Shown: piece after piece, positions 20,750-32,640 of the stretch
Numbering within the stretch: the first letter of the stretch is position 1
Layout of the letters: each line of letters begins with the position of its first letter
Source of the DNA: Pyrrhosoma nymphula
Taxonomy: Eukaryota > Arthropoda > Insecta > Odonata > Coenagrionidae
Assembly (NCBI GenBank): GCA_963573305.1
Contig: OY754334.1
Coordinates: forward strand, 87,851,848 to 87,915,847
Reading direction: 5' to 3'
DNA: 64,000 nt
Notes under the pieces: model-generated
The model's input: the letters and a program-made list of their open reading frames with translations, nothing else
Databases searched by the model: none
Told to the model about the DNA's origin: nothing
Made by a program: the position numbers and the translations under genes

Positions 20750-21175
20750 TTAAGAAAATAATATTGTCAAGAATTTCATGGAGTACGATGTGGTATGGAA
20801 GAAAGTCGTGGACTCTTGAGGAGAAAATATGCGAATAGATAGCAGGCACTTGAGATATGTGCCTGGATAAGGACGGACAAAATTTGGAGAGCCCAAATGA
20901 AGGCAATATAAGACGTGCTGGGCAATAATGAGGGTGAATAAAGGAAGCTCCTGAAACAGCCTAAGACAAGACAGGACAGGCGGTCTTAACCAAAGATTCG
21001 AAGCCAAGGGTTGTTGAAGACAGTTTATGAAGGTAGAATGATCAGAATGCGTGGAAAAGGGAAGAAAAGGTTAAGCATGTTGGAAGGGACGAAGAGAGAT
21101 TGGAAATATACTGAGCAAGGAAGAGAAGTTAGAAGATTGAAAGGTGAGAAGAAACGATTCATTAAAATCACATCT
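20750..21175 (+). mobile_element. highly decayed LINE C-terminal remnant
   Basis: A purine-rich strand with fragments such as 'MWYGRKSWTLEEK' near 20790 and 'REEVRRLKGEKKR' near 21125, arranged like the 'YGSEAWTL..K...E' to C-terminal region of RTE-like LINEs. No frame stays open for more than a few tens of codons. Could be coincidental composition. Confidence 0.4.
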
Positions 21176-21277
21176 TAAACGAAAGATAACTATTGTTAAT
21201 TATTGGGATACATTCCCTACTATTCACTTCCGACTCCCTCCACAATCACGGGATCACCTGTAACAACAGACAAAATA

Positions 21278-21652
21278 CCCTTTGTGCCCTACATTTAAGT
21301 TGCTATTAAACCCATCACATATCTTCCCCTGAATTGCGGACGACTGATGCAGACAAGGCAAAATGCGCAAGAATTTGCAGCGACTCCATTTAGAAAAATA
21401 TGACATTCGCTTGGATAAAGAAACTTTTGAAGTTGGAGAAGGAGGGCAGCAAAAAACCATTCGAACCAGTAGGATACAATTGGGGCAGTCACTATAACTC
21501 AGCATCAACGGCATAATGGCTAACCTTTACCTAAAACAACACTGCGCGTGCCCTACATTTAAGTCCAAATTCAACTCTTCACATCCTCTCCCCAGAACCG
21601 CGAACAACTGATGAAAACAAGGCGAGATGCGCCAGGACTTGCAGTGACCCGA
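21278..21652 (+). repeat. two direct repeats, offset 264 bp
   Basis: GTGCCCTACATTTAAGT occurs at 21284-21300 and 21548-21564. Each copy is followed for about 90 bp by the same order of words: CACAT-CT-CCCC, GCGGACGACTGATG / GCGAACAACTGATG, AAGGC-A-ATGCGC and TTGCAG-GAC-C. Both copies are non-coding. Copies run about 21284-21386 and 21548-21650. Confidence 0.75.
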
Positions 21653-22129
21653 GTATGACGCATGGAGTCCTTAACCCCCGGGTAAAAGCCCATGCGCTCG
21701 AGGGCAGCTCTCGCTGTAAATAGACGGAGACTAGGGGGAGTCGGGGGGGCAGAAACAAAAGCGAAGACAAGGTGGTGAGGGGAACGACAGTCTTAGCGCA
21801 CACACTATTCGGACCAACAACCGACCCACATGGCGAAACCACCCTTGTAAAGATACGCCCCAGTAAAAATCCACCGAGAAAAACACGGGCAAGGCTGGGG
21901 TGAGCGGAGGCTGAGAGAGGAGGGATGGTTCGCAGAGGGTGTGGAGAGGGTTTGGAGGGAAGGCCAGAAGGGGTGGAGAGGAGAGGGTAGCCGGCAGAGG
22001 CAGGCAGCTCACGCCCGCACGGGGTGGATCGATAGCGCACTAACACCATTCAGACCCCACCGCGCCAGCCCCAAGGTTTTCGGGTCCCCTCATTCTCCCT
22101 GGGCTGGCGGGCTCGTTTGGAAGAAGCTA

Positions 22130-22920
22130 CGCCGTAGTCTATGGTTGCGCGATATTTTGAAAATCCATATCGCACAGCGATATAGAGATTGCGACGCTAA
22201 ATACACGATATATCATCAGGTATAGCTAGCTATGCGATGTATCGAATATACCGAATGATTACTATCGCAATAAGCTAACAGCAGTATAACAAAGATTCAC
22301 TTTGATAAAGAATTAGAACCGATAAAGATGGGATACAAGGCAATACATCGCGATGAGAGGTACCGTGGGTTATCTTGAATAGTTATGACAGTACTATAAA
22401 ACTCATTGCACAGCCGGACGATCAATATTATCACAACGAGGTATCTCCGACACATCGAAAATACTTTCGATAAAAAGTTAGTACGAGTAACGATAAATGA
22501 TATCGCGATGCGAATAACCGCATAAATAATTATGCTGCAATGTGATATATCGCAGAGACCGGAATTTCAATATCACAATGCGATATCTCCAGCATATGAC
22601 CGATCGCACTCGACACAAAGCAATGCACAACTCAACCATATAGTTATATATTTCAGAAACACCGGAGAAATAAATGACAGAAGATTAGTACTACAAATAC
22701 AGTTGACTATAAAATTTCACATTGCTAATGATTCGACATATCGTATACCCCAAGATACGACATGAAATTACATCGCATATCGAATGACATCGCATGATTA
22801 AGTGTACAGCACGAAACTGCGATGCGAATCATCGCATGAACCGGACGATCGATACCACCATGCGATATCTCGGACATACATTGGATGCATCGCAGTATCA
22901 CGCAGCCCTACGCCGTAACT
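22130..22920. repeat. degenerate TATCG/GCGAT-rich repeat region
   Basis: Dense in GCGATAT, ATCGCGAT and similar words. A longer unit recurs: CCGGACGATC at 22414 and 22841 and a variant CCGGAATTTC at 22559, each followed within ~25 bp by GATATCTCC/GGTATCTCC/GATATCTCG. The spacings are 145 and 282 bp, close to one and two periods of ~142 bp. It looks like an eroded satellite or tandem array. Similar words reappear at 23216-23280. Confidence 0.5.
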
Positions 22921-22949
22921 CTTCTCGGTCCACGAATCAACAACACGCG

Positions 22950-23215
22950 CACATCGCGACAAGCGTAAAAGCCTTCGTACAGCGAGCGCACTCGGCCACT
23001 GCCACTCCCCTCTAGTTCGGTGGGGGACGGGCGGCCTCGCCAACCAGCGCGGGGGTTGGGGGTGGAAGGGTAAAGAGGGAAGGGGACAGAGGAGAGGTGA
23101 GGGGAGTGGGGCAGAATGCCGCATAAACACGCGGGTGACGCGATACGGGGCGGAAGGCGGGCGGCCAATATAAGGGACTGCGGTGGGCGGGACTCGCGAG
23201 TTGAATCAGAGCGAT
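22950..23215 (+). promoter_or_regulatory. GC-rich block with CCAAT/TATA/GC-box-like words (putative)
   Basis: CpG- and G-rich sequence inside the TATCG-rich repeat. GGCGG words lie around 23150-23163, CCAATATAAGG is at 23164-23174 and GGTGGGCGGGACT is at 23182-23194. These resemble a polymerase II core promoter, but no coding exon is visible downstream. It may be an internal part of the surrounding repeat. Confidence 0.25.
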
Positions 23216-23461
23216 GAACGATTTCGAAGCACGATATCGCAGCACGAGAATTGAAAACGATTCCGATTCATCGATACTGCATTCATCACAGCGCCCAGCG
23301 GTTAGAAGGCGAATGTCCAGAATACTCGTTAAACTCGCCCTTCACGGTTCCATATGGACCACATTTATATCAATCATCACCATCATACTCCACCAGCTCT
23401 CTATTAATAAGGCTATTGGCCATTTCCCACCCTAACTTTCATTTTCGGAGACATTCATTCA

Positions 23462-23900
23462 CACGAGGATAAGGTTACTGAGGTGACTAGAGCACCGACT
23501 TCCTATCCCGAGGTCTCTGGTTCGATTCCAGTATTGTTAACTACTTTTCCCAGGAATCCCGATCCCTATTCGGTAGCTTTATCAGGAGGACTTCAAAGGT
23601 GTAGTACTCAGTCCGTCCTCTAACCTTTTATGGGCAAAGATTGCTATTATTAAGAAAGAAATTTTCCTCCTTAACATTAATAACTTTGGTCGCAGAAACA
23701 TTAACACCTGTTTTAAGTTTTTAAAAATTGTTTTATATGTTTTGTTTGTACTGAATTCGGCACATTGGGTATTAGTTAATGAGCTGAGAGGATTCCAGAG
23801 AAACGCAGAATTTGGCACACCTAACATCAACAGGGTTACACAGTGGACACCTTGGCGCCATCCATTAAGAGGAAGCTAACTTGGATACCGGGTTTCTCTC
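23462..23900 (+). mobile_element. SINE-A copy, split by a ~215-bp repeat
   Basis: A tRNA-like head with box B GGTTCGATTCC (23519-23529) is followed by the SINE-A body: GGAATCCCGATCCCTA (23553-23568), a GGACTTCAA word and TAGTACTCAGTCCGTCC. Similarity stops near 23622 and resumes near 23838 with GTGGACACCTTGGCGCC and ACCGGGTTTCTCTC. The gap is filled by the repeat at 23622-23835. Joined, the two parts match the order in the copies at 40039-40364, 44193-44550 and 58962-59257. Confidence 0.75.
23622..23835 (-). repeat. ~215-bp interspersed repeat, copy 2, inside SINE-A
   Basis: Reverse complement of the repeat at 13382-13600, over essentially its whole length. It interrupts the SINE at 23462-23900 and replaces or displaces ~20 bp of SINE body. 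No clean target duplication was found at the junctions. Confidence 0.65.
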
Positions 23901-25280
23901 AACTTCTTTCAATTGCTCGAAGTAATTCTAACCATAAATGCCTACAAAACTATCAATGTAATAATTCCCATACAGAACTGAAGATTACCCCCTCTGCTGC
24001 ACATGGGTTACGACATTTAAAAAAATTTCGTTAGTCACGAATTCTGTCATCATGTATAATAGGCGAGGTCCCATCTGATTGTCCCTGAAGAAGGTTCGAT
24101 GCAGGTGGAAGAAAATAAATTCGGCAGACAGCAGCTTAATTACAAGGGAGGCATATGTATCTTTGATGAAAATAAAAGATACAGCGCTCAGTCACTGACT
24201 CCTACACCTATCAGCTGAGGGAAACTGCGACTAGTCATTTCCTATCTCAGTAGTCAAAGAAAATAATTGGACCTATGTCTGTAAAGTCTATTTATCCAAC
24301 TCACCGAACGAACGAACAATCTTTCTATTTAATTAGGTGTTCTCTTGAGTCGGCGTTCTTCGAAAAAACATTGATTATGGACAAAGACCCACTACCTCAT
24401 TCAAAGTCACGCTATGAGTTTCCCCTTACATTTCTTGTCAATTGTTCTTCCCAAAGTAAATAGTGAGTGTATCTTCATAGTATCATCATTAGGGAATCTA
24501 AATTCACACGGCTGAGCAATTATTATGCACCAAGCAGAAAAAGATAGAGGCACCGGCATAACACCATTACTTTTAATAAAGTAATTCACTTGTGGAACCG
24601 ATGACAGCAAAAAGGCGTAGATGCTTACGCTACAAGAAACGCTTGATACATCAGATATAATTAATTATCAGAAGTGATACACCGGTTAAGTTAGGATACA
24701 CTCAATGATTGCCTTCCATAATGTCCTGGGATATAGTAGTACGGGTTTCGCAGTGTATTTCCCTAAAGTATTTTTACATGACACCATCTTGTGGAATACC
24801 TTTCGCTCCTACCCTTAAACCTATCCTATTTTTTACCACTCTCACAGTTAATGCTCTTCTCCGTTGCTGCTGTCTTTGCATTAATCGTTGTTGCGCATGA
24901 ATTTTGTGCGATAACGACCACAGAGGCCTTGTCTCCCCTGCTGCCCGTCAAAGCACCTGCCGAAGTGGGCTGCGTCCTGTAGTCGCCAGGATTTACACAC
25001 TATTATTTGTCTTTCATAACAGCTTGGGAGATAAATAGTTCAATGAACCCCCATTGTCTTTCCCAACAATATTAAGGAGACCACCAAGTTGACAGACACT
25101 TGTCCTGCTCCTACCGTTCAATCTTTCCTAAACGGATGACCCTAGCAGGAGCAATTATTATCGTTCATAACAGTCCAGCTCTAGGGGTCGTTTGAGCGTG
25201 CAATCCCTGCCATCGCGTCAAAGATGTTGTCCAAGGGGAGGGTCAGAATGGCGAAATCCAACTTCACGAACATCATACAC
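23900..25280. other. no recognisable gene
   Basis: No repeat, RNA or coding signature that I can support. A CTGAAGAAGG word at 24085 was considered and left out. Confidence 0.5.
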
Positions 25281-25284
25281 AAAT

Positions 25285-25600
25285 TGCCCCTCGCTACTCA
25301 TTCCTCCTTTGTTGTTAAACATTTATAATATCTACCTTCTTCTTCTACTCTTGCCCGACATTTCCTCCTCTGACACTCTCAGTACATCATCCATTTTCTC
25401 GGCCACCAACTTCAGCTCCACCCCAATTATCACCACAAATTCCACGTTTGTCTTCCTTGCTACCCAGCTTACTCTCTACATACTCTCCATGCCCACATCC
25501 CAAAAGCCTCCATTCTACGCACACATTTTTACGCCAGACCCGAGTTTCCCATGCAAAGCTACAATCCGTGTTCGAGCTAATACAAAAATTTTCAGAATGT
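25285..25600 (-). mobile_element. LINE-B fragment
   Basis: Pyrimidine-rich copy with CATTTATAATATCTACCTTC, TCCACGTTTGTCTTCCTTGC, TACCCAGCTTACTCTCTAC, CCCACATCCCAAAAGCC and CCCGAGTTTCCCATGCAAAG, colinear with 2260-2520. Stops on both strands. Confidence 0.6.
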
Positions 25601-25849
25601 CTTTACATTACTATCATAAGAGGTAGTCTACCAAATGAGGTCAGGCTAGAGATGGTGAACTCTTCTCGGGTTCTCCACGGAGTCAAATCCACTCATCCGT
25701 TTCATCCACTATCTGTCACACTTCTCCCTCCCAATTCTACTCTCACCTATCGCTCTCTGTTTGGTTCTGTTAGATCATTGCTAAATAATGCTTTGGTTAT
25801 TTATTTGTTTACCGTTGTTATTAGTTGCAGAGTCCATTGTTAATTTGCT

Positions 25850-26045
25850 TTTGCATACTGTTTTTACTTTCCAATGTAATTCTCCTAGAGCTGTTCTTGG
25901 ACGAGAATAATACATAAAATAAACTCATCGTCCCTGCCGATGTTTCGATGGTTGACTCGTCCATCGCTTTCAGAGCTGACATCAATTTGGTCGGTATATG
26001 TTCCCGCTCCCTGGGGTCAGGTGCCTCCTGATTGGTCAAACGTCC
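25850..26045 (-). mobile_element. Penelope-like terminal fragment
   Basis: On the minus strand, CTGAAAGCG (near 25972) is followed by a GATGG/CCATC helix directly before GAAACATCGGC (near 25940). This is the helix-then-GAAAC layout of insertions A and B, with a degenerate CUGANGA box. An uninterrupted minus-strand frame of 72 codons covers the region. Neither endonuclease nor reverse transcriptase is present, and there is no inverted partner arm. The assignment rests on the shared layout only. Confidence 0.4.
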
Positions 26046-26049
26046 TTTG

Positions 26050-29000
26050 GCGCTACTTTCTGATCCTTTGTACGTTTATCAGAATTGGTTTCCGAGCACT
26101 GCTGAATTTAAAAAGCACTTAAAATCTCTCTTCTTCGGCCAAATCAATACCTTAATCAGCCCTGGAGACGATAGAAGAGTCACCATCTTAATGTCAGAAT
26201 CGATGAATAATTTGACCCATTTGCCCGAGAAGACATATAACTCAAGTCAGCGTACGACGGGAAAGCTTCATATCATAGGAGGTATTTTAGCTCCAATAAT
26301 AATAAGTATGGTTAAATGAGGCTGCGTAGCCAAAGATTAACTAATATAGAGGACGATTGCCAATTAGAAGACGATGGACGCTAATTTCGGTTGACAGCCA
26401 ATCGTAAATCGACTTCGTGAACGTGAATTCAATCCACTTTTAACGTTTGAAGTTGGCGTCAGCTGGTAAACTAGGCTTAGCATTCCCAGGAGAGTTCAGC
26501 AAAAACTTTAATAAAGGAAATAAAATGGTTTCCGTCTCAACTTTGTGGAATTTCATGATGTAGCACCAATAAAAAACTAGGCCACTTCCACGGATATATT
26601 TATGTAATGATCAGGGGTCTTCGAAAAGTCGACATATGGTGATCACCGATCACCCAATGATTTCCACTCAATCATCATTGATTCGACAAAACCTGGACTC
26701 TGGTGTTACCTTTATTAAGGAGCCAGGAGTTTTTAGGATCGAAAACTTGTACATAGTCCCTAAAAAGACTCACTAACGTACTTGTACGTGTATCTATTAA
26801 GTCACTAACGTATTTCATGTTCTGTGCGAAATTCACCTCGAGCCACAAACCCGCGAGGTCACAAGCAGAGTGAATGTAGACGAACCGCGCGGCAATGCTC
26901 ATTTCCATCATCCGTACGCGCGAGACACTCTTAAGAGCGCTTGCACCGCGAATTAAGGCCCGCGGCGAACGCTAGATGTCGCCTCGGGAGGCAATGAACG
27001 AAATTACGTGACGCGCGTGTCGGCCACCGCTCCGATGCTGTTAAATGAATTAATGGGAGTATGGGGGGGGGGGGGGGGGGGATTTCGCATATATGACAGG
27101 CTCGTTTGGATCGAGAGGTGGCGGGAGGGTTCATGAGTCTCCCACCTCCTCTTCGTCCTTCGAGGTCGAAATTACGCAGCGTTGACCTTTCACGGGACGT
27201 GGTTTACCTTTCTCCCGACCTCTTCACAGAGATAACGCCTGTCCCCTTTCCACGCATGCACCATTTTTCAAGTTCCAGCAAAAAATTTATTTTTTCTCCT
27301 TCATTGAATCCATAACGTAATTATTACCAAAATTATTCATTGTAATTTCCCCAATCTTGCACCCAAAGAAATTATCCCGGAAAATTTCTTCTAGAACTTT
27401 TACTTACACGAAATATTTTGAACTCAATCCCTTCTTAGCATTCGCTTCCATAAGGTCTTCCTGTTTGATATTTGCAACTTCCTTCTACTATGCATTCATT
27501 TAACATTCCAACAGAAACATTCAGCTACTATTACTTACTACTGGTTAAAATCAACAGCGCAACTACTAAACAATTAATACCTTTGAGATACATTTCAAGA
27601 TTATTTACTTCCCAGCATATAATTAACTATTTTAATGCTACTATTTCTTTAATTTAGTGAGGTAAGTGAGATAAAAGAAATTTTTACATCCGTAAATACA
27701 TGTTAGCAGAAATACACAATATCAACGAAAACCTGGCTTTACCAAGCACCTGAAAAAATGGTAATACTGAATTATTTGATAATCAAGTGAACATCGCTTC
27801 TGCTTCTCTTGACGAAACGCTCGTAACAGCTTGATTTTAACTATTTAAGTTAGGTCTCTATTATTAACTACTCAATTTCAAAGAAGCTACACAGGCAATC
27901 AAGACTACTTTAATTATTTACAACTAACTTCGATCTGTCGCTGGGCACGAATAGGGCGAGAGAAGGAACTTAAGAGGTCAATTACCAAACAATTTCGCCC
28001 CTTGTCCGTTTCTTCAAAATTGGAGTAGCAATAAAGAGACAGTCAATCATAAAGATTTTAAAATAAAAACTTGGGACCACGTAGAGAAAAAACCTGGTAT
28101 GATGGCTAAGTTGCAAAACTAGAGGAATATCACAAGGCTGCATTAAGGCAGGGATTTTTATTCCAAGGGCTTCATGGGTGATTAATGTTAAAATTAAGGA
28201 AAATATATCAGCACTTACTCATGCCTCACATCCGAAAGCGGTCGATGTCTACTTTTGCTAAGACAATGCTTTCCTTACCTGCAAAAGATAAAAGAAAATA
28301 ATAATTTTTAAAAAAGAATTATATCCGTAGCGTATATAAAAACATAATATAAGGTTTAGACAAAATGAATCAATACTGAATTAAAGAGAGATTTTATATG
28401 AAGCAGTGCGACGATAGCTCGGAAGATAATAGTGTAGCAATGATCCCTAAGTACTTACTCTAACCGGAAGATCACCAACTAATAGTAATAGAGAAGGGAG
28501 TGTATATGAACAAGAATAAAAAATTTATATTAAGGCAAAGAAATAAATTTAAGGATAAGATAAGGGATTGGAGGAGTAAATAAGGACGCAACAAGGGGTA
28601 ATAGGCTGTTGTGGGCCGTAATAAAAGAAAGGTGGAAGGTTAGGTTCGCCTGCCTAACCTTCAGAGACAGAGGAAAAGAATGAGCATCCTAAGAGGGTAC
28701 TTGCAGTCAAGACACCGTGTATATCGAATGTTTCTGTACACCATACATACATTCATACATACAACTTATGCGATACTCAAACCACATCCACTGACAGATT
28801 GGCAACAATTTTATTTATTTCTCATCAAACATTCCCATGATTACAAATACATGTTCTAAATAAAATGCCGACAGCGATGCTTTCAATCATTACATAACTA
28901 CTGTTGATGACGAGGCAAAAGATGAAATATTCGTTCGAGGAATGCAATTTTATGAAGTATTATTTACAGCCAGAAAAGCTTATTTGGTGATCTATCAATC

Positions 29001-31930
29001 GTTTGGTAGGTCTTTGTTGAGTCCCTACTAATGTTCATTTTCTTCAAAGATGGGTTGTCTCTGACTTTAACCGGAAACGTTACTAACAGAGAGAAAAACT
29101 AGTCTAGGAAAATGGTGTAAAATGAAACGTTACCCTAGGAACTAATAAAGTTGGACGTCATTAGTTTCATCGATACAATACAAAAAATCCTACATATCAA
29201 AGAGGAAAAGTATTCTCAACCCGCCGAAAGCAATCACCAAATGGTTTAAACGCGATTGGCAACATCTCCTGACCGCGTTGACTCCGCTCGCCCGTTAACG
29301 AGTCGACGCTCGGGCGGGCCCGGAAGCGCCAAGCGTAATTAACATCGAATTAGGCCGCGTCTGAGCGGGGATCGATCAATTACTCTCCGCGGCGGAAAGT
29401 AGCAAATTCATCCCCGATGACGACCGAAAGCGGCGACGGAAAGTACGCCCGAAAGTGTGCGCGTTAGATAACGTAACGGCAGGAATTGAGCGTCGAAAAT
29501 GGATCATTCATGAACTGTTCCACACCTCCTCGGCAAAACTGAGGTTTGAATTGCGACGATTTGCCTATGCACCCTGTCGTAACTGGATGAAAAATGCTCG
29601 CTCCATGTGTGTGAATATGCGAAAACGAGACTAAGGTTCCGTTTACCACGATGGTACCCGAATGATTCCGTTTACTGCCATTGAAAGGTCTGATTAGGTC
29701 TGTCCGCTTCATCTCGATTGCTAAATGACTGATTTCCTTGGGACCCAAGAGTCGCAGCTTGCAATTTAGCTAGACAAATCCGAATCCCGAACTTGCAGTC
29801 CCTTTCTTAAAATCGAGTTAAATAACGAGCGGCTACAACTTTGGACATTAATAAAGAATTGGAGTTACTGATTAGGTGCCTAATAAAATATTTCCGATGC
29901 TCTTAAGGTAAAAACATGTTAACAGCGATAAGATTCGGAATGCATGGTTGATCGTTTCTAAGCATGTTAACTATCTCATTTTATCCATATAACACAAATA
30001 TAGTATTACATTATGAGCAATCTTTAATACGATTTCATTATATGTTCTACAAACTGACAAACAAGTTTTTGAAAGATACCACCTTAACTTACTCCACTGA
30101 ATGATTATCACTTAAATTTTCTAACTCGACCATTTCCCTTGTATTAAGTTAATCTTATGTTCCTCATTCTTTCCGACTTACTCATGTGAAAGTCAATTTG
30201 AGTAGGCAGAAACAATTTTCACCTGGCTCACAAATACCTTGAGATAATTCATAATTATGGACAAAGATCAGATTAAAGATTTCAAACGATTGTTTAATGT
30301 TATTTAATAATTGTTAAATCATTATTTATGACATTCACTCCACATCCACTTTTTCATCCCTCGTGAGTAGAGGGCGACGTGAATTAAAAGTGAACACATA
30401 CAAGTCGAAACGGAAAAAATGGAACTAAGAAGAGAGGCGACACATCCCAATAAAACACGAAGCTGAAAAGAAGTTATTTTCCTTGAGGAGCAAACGAGAC
30501 TGCAGGATACGACCCAAAACCTTCAAACCTCCCACGAGGCAATCCTAAAAAAATCTAAAAAATAGGAGGCCCAATTGCAACATACTTCCCGTCAAGAGTG
30601 GAACGCGAAGACCAAGAAAGAAGCCCCCTTGTGACCACGAACAAAAAAATTAAAGACTCCACAGCTCCCCGTTGCCATTGAGACCGCGCCTGCGACGTCA
30701 TGAAAACACACGAACGTCGTCATTTTCAGCAGTCATCAATATAAAGATTAGTTTGCTAAGGCTCTCCACTCCTCTCTCCCATCTATATAAATAAATGTAA
30801 ATGCCATGTACAATGTACTAGTGCTCCATGGGATTATATAGTCCCAGAGTAAATAAACTTTATCTTATCTTATCCCATCGGCGAACCGTTACATGCCAAC
30901 ATCAATTTGGCGTCCCTCATAATTCGCCTTAAGTATTCCATCCTTGGGTCTTCCTTGATAGTTCTCCCCATTCACTTATTTAAATTATTGTTTTCAATTG
31001 GCTAATGCGCGCCACAAAATTTGTCCAATATTAGTAATTATTCCATTAAGCAGAGTCTCATTTGACTTCTTTACTCTCCAACACTTCGTGAGACTTAATC
31101 GTTGGTGTTACTACGCGTACATTTGATCTTCATCATTTTCCGGTAACACCAAAATTCGATTGCTTCGTATCTCCTCTGCCACTGAATGACACACATGATC
31201 CTTATGGTCAAAATGTGAGATGCTAACATTTCTAAAGGGCGACGAAATCCATAGAAAGAGTTACAGAGTACGTGAGTTTTTACCCCAGCGGCTCTTTGAC
31301 GACGAAGCAGACTAAGGATTTCCGTTTGACAAAGGATAATTCCTCTAAATTCGCGCTCACTCGACTCGGCCGACTAACGCACGAGCATTTCCGAAAGTCG
31401 CGAACACATTCTGGGACTCCAAATGACGAATCAAAGAATCGCACGAAGGGGTTGAGTAATCTCTAATAGCAGTAATAACACGGAACTCATTCTTTCATCT
31501 CGAACTTTATAGAAGCATGCCTAACCCCTTGAGGCACACGGGCGGAATCAAGAGGCTAACTCGCTGAAAAATAGCGGAAAATGGGCAGAAAAAAATCCAG
31601 GAAACTTTTAAAAACATTTAACTTCAATCCCATCCGTTATCATCATTTTTACACGGACGAATTGTGTAAAAAGCATTAAACGTATCACAATGTCGAAAGA
31701 GCTATCATGCTATCATAAGGGGAAATTTACACACGCTATCCTTCCTTGGTAAATGAATCCCTAGGTGATGACACTCAGGTACTCTTTTTTTGCTGAATCC
31801 ATCAATGTCAATCATTCAATTTTTTCTTCTGTGTCACAGCCCTCATTGAATCTAGATACCTCCAAGCCCCCTTCTAGGTTTCATTAAACCTTTCTCAGCA
31901 GCCCATGCACTGAGTCTGATATGGCACAAA
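26050..31930. other. long stretch without a gene; a few local signals
   Basis: No coding region recognised. Local signals: the poly(G) run at 27063-27081; a small hairpin GAAGGTTAGG-N8-CCTAACCTTC at 28635-28662; a possible LINE-B 3' end at 28990-29030 (TTTGGTAGGTCTTTG); a CpG-rich block at 29270-29465; and AATAAACTTTATCTTATC near 30850, which looks like the tail of a retroelement. Confidence 0.5.
27063..27081 (+). repeat. poly(G) tract, 19 bp
   Basis: Uninterrupted run of 19 G. The length may be imprecise because of assembly. Confidence 0.9.
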
Positions 31931-32640
31931 TTTTCAGTGGTTACAAAATGAATTATAGAGCGGGCCCCGATGAAATACCTGGTAAAGTTTTATATTCTTA
32001 CTTTGATCAAATATAACAACCACTATTATATCAAACTAATGAACCATTACAGCATGACATCTTCCCCCAAGGTCTAAAGACTTCCAGAATAGTACCCATT
32101 GCTGTGCAAAATTCCCTCTAAAATATTTGAAAAAGACATGTACAATGAATTGATATCATTTCTGGAGAAATAAAACCTATTAACGCCTTTTCAGCATGGA
32201 TTTCGTAGGGAAAATCCACTACATCTGCCTTGTATCATGCCATTAACTCAGTACTGTATTCTCTTGACTGTAAAAAAGATGTGTTAGGGTTATATCTTGA
32301 TTTCTCTAAGACCTTCGATCATGTAAACCATTAAATATTACTGTTGAAACTGGAAAGAATGGGGGTCAAAGGTATTCCCCTTAACTGGTGCAATCATACT
32401 TGTGTAACCGTACCCAAATTGTGATTATTACTGTAAAATGTGTTAAATATTCATCCAAACTATGTCAGTCTACAGCTGGTGTCCCCTAGGGATCTATACT
32501 GGGACCTTTGCTGTTCTAGATTTTCATTGCTGATCTTCCTTTTAACATTAAAAGTTATTCGTGGTGCGACACCATCTTTATATGCAGACGATATTTGTTA
32601 CCCTCTCGGCATCTTCTCGTCTAGAGTTAATTAATGGAAC
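31930..32640 (+). pseudogene. CR1/Jockey-type reverse transcriptase pseudogene
   Basis: A decayed reverse transcriptase on the plus strand. Readable motifs in order are 'GPDEIPGKVL' (31963), 'KTSRIVPI' (32078), 'LGLYLDFSKTFDHVNH' (32288-32335), 'LERMGVKGIPLNW' (~32350), a degenerate 'VSPRDLYWDL' corresponding to GVPQGSILGPL (32480) and 'SLYADDICY' (32577-32602). The catalytic aspartates of motifs A and C survive, but stops and at least two frame changes separate the blocks. No endonuclease part is recognisable upstream. It belongs to a different lineage from the RTE-like copy at 10.6 kb and is far more decayed than the CR1-like element at 50 kb. Confidence 0.75.

Noticed and set aside
21579..22049. 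156-codon minus-strand frame
   Set aside because: Pro/Ser/Leu-rich translation of a GC-rich stretch that starts in the direct repeat; no domain.
23164..23174. A confirmed host-gene promoter at CCAATATAAGG
   Set aside because: No exon or transcript support, and it is embedded in repeat sequence; kept only as a low-confidence putative site.
24080..24130. CTGAAGAAGG ... GAAAATAAATTCGG as a third hammerhead-like terminus
   Set aside because: No stem II between the boxes and no GAAAC; no inverted arm or TSD found.
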